A DNA stretch of 64,000 nucleotides from Chloroflexota bacterium (lineage in GTDB: Bacteria; Chloroflexota; Anaerolineae; Anaerolineales; UBA11579), in contig VRUJ01000021.1 of the NCBI GenBank assembly GCA_019456165.1, positions 1 to 64,000 on the forward strand. The letters run 5' to 3'. The translations under genes and the position numbers were made by a program. The notes under the pieces were generated by a model. The model was not told the origin of the DNA and ran no database searches. It saw only the letters and a list, made by a program, of their open reading frames with translations. Shown here in pieces: positions 61,559 to 64,000 of this stretch (positions within the stretch are counted from its first letter, which is position 1; each line of letters starts with the position of its first letter).

Positions 61559-62371
61559 ATGGATGTCAACAAGCGAATTTCCCTAAGATTAAGAGGCCTT
61601 GAAAAAGATGCTGGAGATGTAAGGTTTAATGACTTCATCCAGCAACTAGCCCTACTTAATAAAGCCCTTTCCGAAACCCAAAAACTCTACTCTGATAAAT
61701 CTATTGCTTATTTCAAGATTGTGGATTTGCAACATACTAGTCCAGCATTTGTTGAGTTAGAGGCAGTTCCCCAGAGGGTTGAGAATGAGCCCCAAACTCA
61801 ATCTGTTGTTGATAAGTTTTTCAAGAGTATTAATGAGATTGATAGGGGTGAATTACCAGAGGGATTTAGTTATGATACGTTTCAAGCGTATAAGGGTATC
61901 ACAAGTCTGCGCGACAAGAAAAGAATAACCGAGGTGACTATTTCCCGTAATGGGGAAAATCCTAATAAACTTGAAACCCTATCACTGAATATTGAAAAAA
62001 TAATGGGGTCGGATGAATATGAGATTGGTTCATACACTGGTAAACTTGAATATCTGAATGTTCACAGCAACCAAAATGTTTTTTACATTTATCCCACTTC
62101 GCATCTACCAAAATTGAAGTGTACATTCCCGCAAAGTTTGAAACAGGAAGTTATCGCGGCGATTGATCAATATGTGCGTGTATATGGAGAGAAAAAATTC
62201 AAGCCGAACCTAAAAAAAGCAATACCATTCCATATGAGAGTTAGCCGGATTGAAATTTTCCCACCACAAGAGGACTTACCAACTCTAGAAGACTTGCGGG
62301 GAATAGCTTCGCAAACAACTGGGGAAGAAAATAGTGAGGATTTTGTCAAAGGGATTAGAGATGGCTGGTAG
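61559..62371 (+). CDS. Hypothetical protein paired with a PIN nuclease
   Basis: A 270-residue soluble protein, mixed alpha/beta, no cysteine pattern or TM segment. The N-terminal part (FNDFIQQLALLNKALSETQKLYSD ... YFKIVDLQHTSPAFVELEAVP) and C-terminal part (QSLKQEVIAAIDQYVRVYGE) are well formed, but I do not recognise the family. Its 3' end overlaps the following PIN-domain gene by 11 bp. The tight overlap suggests that the two proteins work together, perhaps as partner or antitoxin and nuclease, but it is larger than typical antitoxins. Confidence 0.7.
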   Translation: MDVNKRISLRLRGLEKDAGDVRFNDFIQQLALLNKALSETQKLYSDKSIAYFKIVDLQHTSPAFVELEAVPQRVENEPQTQSVVDKFFKSINEIDRGELPEGFSYDTFQAYKGITSLRDKKRITEVTISRNGENPNKLETLSLNIEKIMGSDEYEIGSYTGKLEYLNVHSNQNVFYIYPTSHLPKLKCTFPQSLKQEVIAAIDQYVRVYGEKKFKPNLKKAIPFHMRVSRIEIFPPQEDLPTLEDLRGIASQTTGEENSEDFVKGIRDGW

Positions 62372-62903
62372 GGAGAAAGTATATTGGGATGCTTGCATTT
62401 TTATTGCACACTTGAATAACGAGCACCGGGCTGACCCCCTAGACATGCAAGGGGTTGGCGAGTTGGTTCGCCTTATTGATCAGGAACAACTTGAAATAGT
62501 AACCTCCACTATTACCATCGTTGAAGTGCTAGAGAGCAGAATTCAATTAAATGCCTACGAAATATTTCGTGAATATTTTGGTAGACGGAACGTTCATCTT
62601 TTGGATGTTACGCGAGAAATAGCCGAATTATCTCATGAGATTAGGGACTATTATCAAGATGACAGCAGCGGACTGACAACAGTATCCACGCCAGACGCCA
62701 TTCATCTTGCAACTGCGATAACATTTGAATGTGATATCTTTCACACGTTTGATGAGATTAATAGACCAACCCGGCCGCGTGCACTTATCCCGCTACCTCA
62801 GCCTATCGCAGGAAGATATGCTATCCCAATACAAAAACCTACACCTGGACAACTGGCCTTAGGACTAATCGATAGAAAGGGGGAGGATGAAGAATCAGAA
62901 TAA
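62361..62903 (+). CDS. PIN-domain ribonuclease-like protein
   Basis: A 180-residue protein from MAGREKVYWD, with GGGATTAGAG upstream. The PIN fold shows in VYWDACIFIAHLN (first Asp), TSTITIVEVLES (Glu), and STPDAIHLATAITFECDIFHTFDE (two late Asp). All four acidic metal-binding positions appear present, so nuclease activity is plausible. The tail (about 150-180) is proline-rich. PIN proteins are often toxins or RNA-processing nucleases. Here the overlapping partner is of unknown type. A hairpin terminator candidate follows at 62998. Confidence 0.85.
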   Translation: MAGREKVYWDACIFIAHLNNEHRADPLDMQGVGELVRLIDQEQLEIVTSTITIVEVLESRIQLNAYEIFREYFGRRNVHLLDVTREIAELSHEIRDYYQDDSSGLTTVSTPDAIHLATAITFECDIFHTFDEINRPTRPRALIPLPQPIAGRYAIPIQKPTPGQLALGLIDRKGEDEESE

Positions 62904-62997
62904 AACAAAAATCATTGCATCATCAATCGAACGTTTTCAAGAGTTAATGACTAATCTTCGGTCTGTGTGTTTGAAAAACTAGCTAAAGAAGAAAAAA

Positions 62998-63032
62998 GCG
63001 GCCCCTAGATTTCAATCGGGTTGTTTTTTTTT
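62998..63032 (+). terminator. Candidate terminator after the PIN gene
   Basis: GCGGCCC (62998-63004) pairs with GGGTTGT (63018-63024) using several G-T pairs. The arms extend by A-T pairs into an A-run and the T9 tract. The position, 95 bp after the PIN gene, is right for termination of the module. Confidence 0.55.
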
Positions 63033-63174
63033 ATCTGGCGCACGCAAACAAGTCCAATGATGCAATTTGTCCTACTGTAAAGCCTCAGAGCGTTTTCCAA
63101 AGTAGACAAGGGCTGTTTTTCAGGCTAAACTATATTCAGAGACATCATCTGAAACCCCCAAAAAGGTTATTTGA

Positions 63175-64000
63175 ATGACCCCTACTTTGGAGCAGCTCGC
63201 CCGTTTAGTTGAAATCAGTCTGAAACTGAATTCTACATTAGACTCTAAACTCATACTCCAATCAATCACGGAGATCGCCACTGAAGTCCTGGAATGCGAG
63301 GCAGTATCCGTATTGCTTTTTGACAAGGCGCGCAATGAATTGCGCTTTGCAACCTCATCAGAAAGCGACCGTGAGGAATTGGCTCATATAAGCGTACCAT
63401 TGAACAGCAGCATTGCTGGCAGCATATATTTAAATAACCAGCCTCAAATCATCAACAACCCAGAGGAAGATCCCCGTCACTTCCAGCGCGTAGGCGAGGA
63501 GGTAAATTTTCAATCCAGGTCACTTGTAGGAGTTCCTATGCGCGTGCGCGATAAAGTAACCGGTGTGCTGGAGGGATTGAACAAAAAAACCGGGGGCTTC
63601 ACCCAAGTAGACGTTGACTTGCTTTCGGTGATCGCATCCCAGGCGGCTGTCGCGATTAATAATGCCCAATTGGTGGAATCCTTACGGCAGGCGTACGACG
63701 AACTCAGCAAATTAGACAAGATAAAAAGCGATTTCATCGCTATTGCCTCACATGAACTGCGTACACCCCTAGGTGTGATCCTGGGTTACGCTCAATTTCT
63801 ACAGGAAGAATCCAAAGGAAAATCCTCCGAGCATGCATCCAGGGTAGTATCTTCCGCATTACAAATACGTGCTTTAGTTGAAGATATGACCAATCTAAGT
63901 ATGCTTCAGATGGGTTCCCTTGATTTAACTTTGAAGCCTATTGAGATCCAAAGCCCGCTGACCAACGCCTGCGAAGAAGTAAGTTCCGAGATCAAAGGGA
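63175..64000 (+). CDS. GAF-domain sensor histidine kinase (partial, runs off the edge)
   Basis: An open frame from ATG 63175 to the right edge, 275 codons visible. A GAF domain covers about residues 20-165 (ITEIATEVLECEAVSVLLFD ... VGVPMRVRDKVTGVLEGLNK ... LLSVIASQAAVAINNAQL). A short coiled coil leads to HisKA with SHELRTPLGVILGYAQFL, whose His is the expected phosphorylation site. The ATPase domain lies beyond the window. No response regulator is seen upstream. The weak AAGG before the ATG leaves the exact start open. Confidence 0.88.
   Translation, partial: MTPTLEQLARLVEISLKLNSTLDSKLILQSITEIATEVLECEAVSVLLFDKARNELRFATSSESDREELAHISVPLNSSIAGSIYLNNQPQIINNPEEDPRHFQRVGEEVNFQSRSLVGVPMRVRDKVTGVLEGLNKKTGGFTQVDVDLLSVIASQAAVAINNAQLVESLRQAYDELSKLDKIKSDFIAIASHELRTPLGVILGYAQFLQEESKGKSSEHASRVVSSALQIRALVEDMTNLSMLQMGSLDLTLKPIEIQSPLTNACEEVSSEIKG

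Noticed and set aside
62887-62982. 31-codon frame overlapping the end of the PIN gene
   Set aside because: The GGGGAGG abuts the ATG without spacer, the product is tiny and no similarity is visible.
1-64000. CRISPR arrays and rRNA genes
   Set aside because: No regularly spaced repeat array and no rRNA-like sequence were seen anywhere in the window.

Overview
The window reads as a bacterial chromosome segment, most likely from the phylum Chloroflexota (Anaerolineae-like). This is inference from gene content: succinate dehydrogenase with isocitrate dehydrogenase, PdxS/PdxT, a CarD-like protein, two ClpC-type ATPases, an R3H/AAA ATPase and many lipoproteins with Thr/Pro-rich linkers. No rRNA, CRISPR array or complete insertion sequence was found. 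Two perfect parS sites at 54.4-54.6 kb suggest that the segment is fairly close to the replication origin.

Layout: 0.4-1.6 kb holds an AlbA_2-domain gene beside tRNA-Arg(CCU). 1.7-6.5 kb carries sdhCDAB and icd on the minus strand (TCA cycle). 6.8-9.6 kb is a Ca2+-type P-ATPase. 9.9-18.5 kb mixes envelope lipoproteins and membrane proteins of unknown function with a helix-turn-helix regulator, a tandem pair of tiny membrane proteins, a tRNA-dihydrouridine synthase and a CarD-like factor. 18.6-33 kb is information processing and proteostasis: radA, clpC, an S1-type ribosomal protein, a chelatase gene, an HD-GYP signalling protein, a NifU-like protein and a second ClpC-type ATPase. The chelatase gene appears to make two products by a -1 frameshift. 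33.1-42.9 kb shows gene decay among metabolic genes: an IS30 transposase fragment fused to a truncated DUF389 gene, a truncated B-box gene, a frameshifted thioesterase and a 20-codon enoyl-CoA hydratase remnant. It also holds a compact minus-strand cluster (EthD-like, YbaK, M23 peptidase, SDR, DinB, enoyl-CoA hydratase, AAC(3)-like) and a DUF411 lipoprotein whose first motif Cys codon is UGA.

43-50 kb holds conserved minus-strand genes: gmk with a rhomboid protease, then pdxS-pdxT, a GNAT-like protein, an R3H/AAA ATPase and tmk in near-overlapping order. 50.2-58.1 kb looks like a membrane and regulation locus. It contains a zinc-ribbon membrane protein interrupted by an in-frame TAG, a YtrA-type GntR regulator with repeated operator-like sites, a small protein resembling only that regulator's tail, a slipin, two paralogous small proteins (one frameshifted), the parS pair, a YhfC-type protease, an ABC-2 ATPase and permease, and a secreted/zinc-ribbon protein. 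58-63 kb has a Nudix hydrolase, a GNAT, a SagB-type oxidoreductase, small lipoprotein and membrane genes, and a two-gene unit of an unknown protein with a PIN nuclease. A GAF/histidine-kinase gene runs off the right edge.

The observations most worth following are the chlD frameshift (25.5 kb), the UGA in the DUF411 CxCC motif (42.8 kb), the parS pair, and the unknown-plus-PIN module (61.6-62.9 kb).
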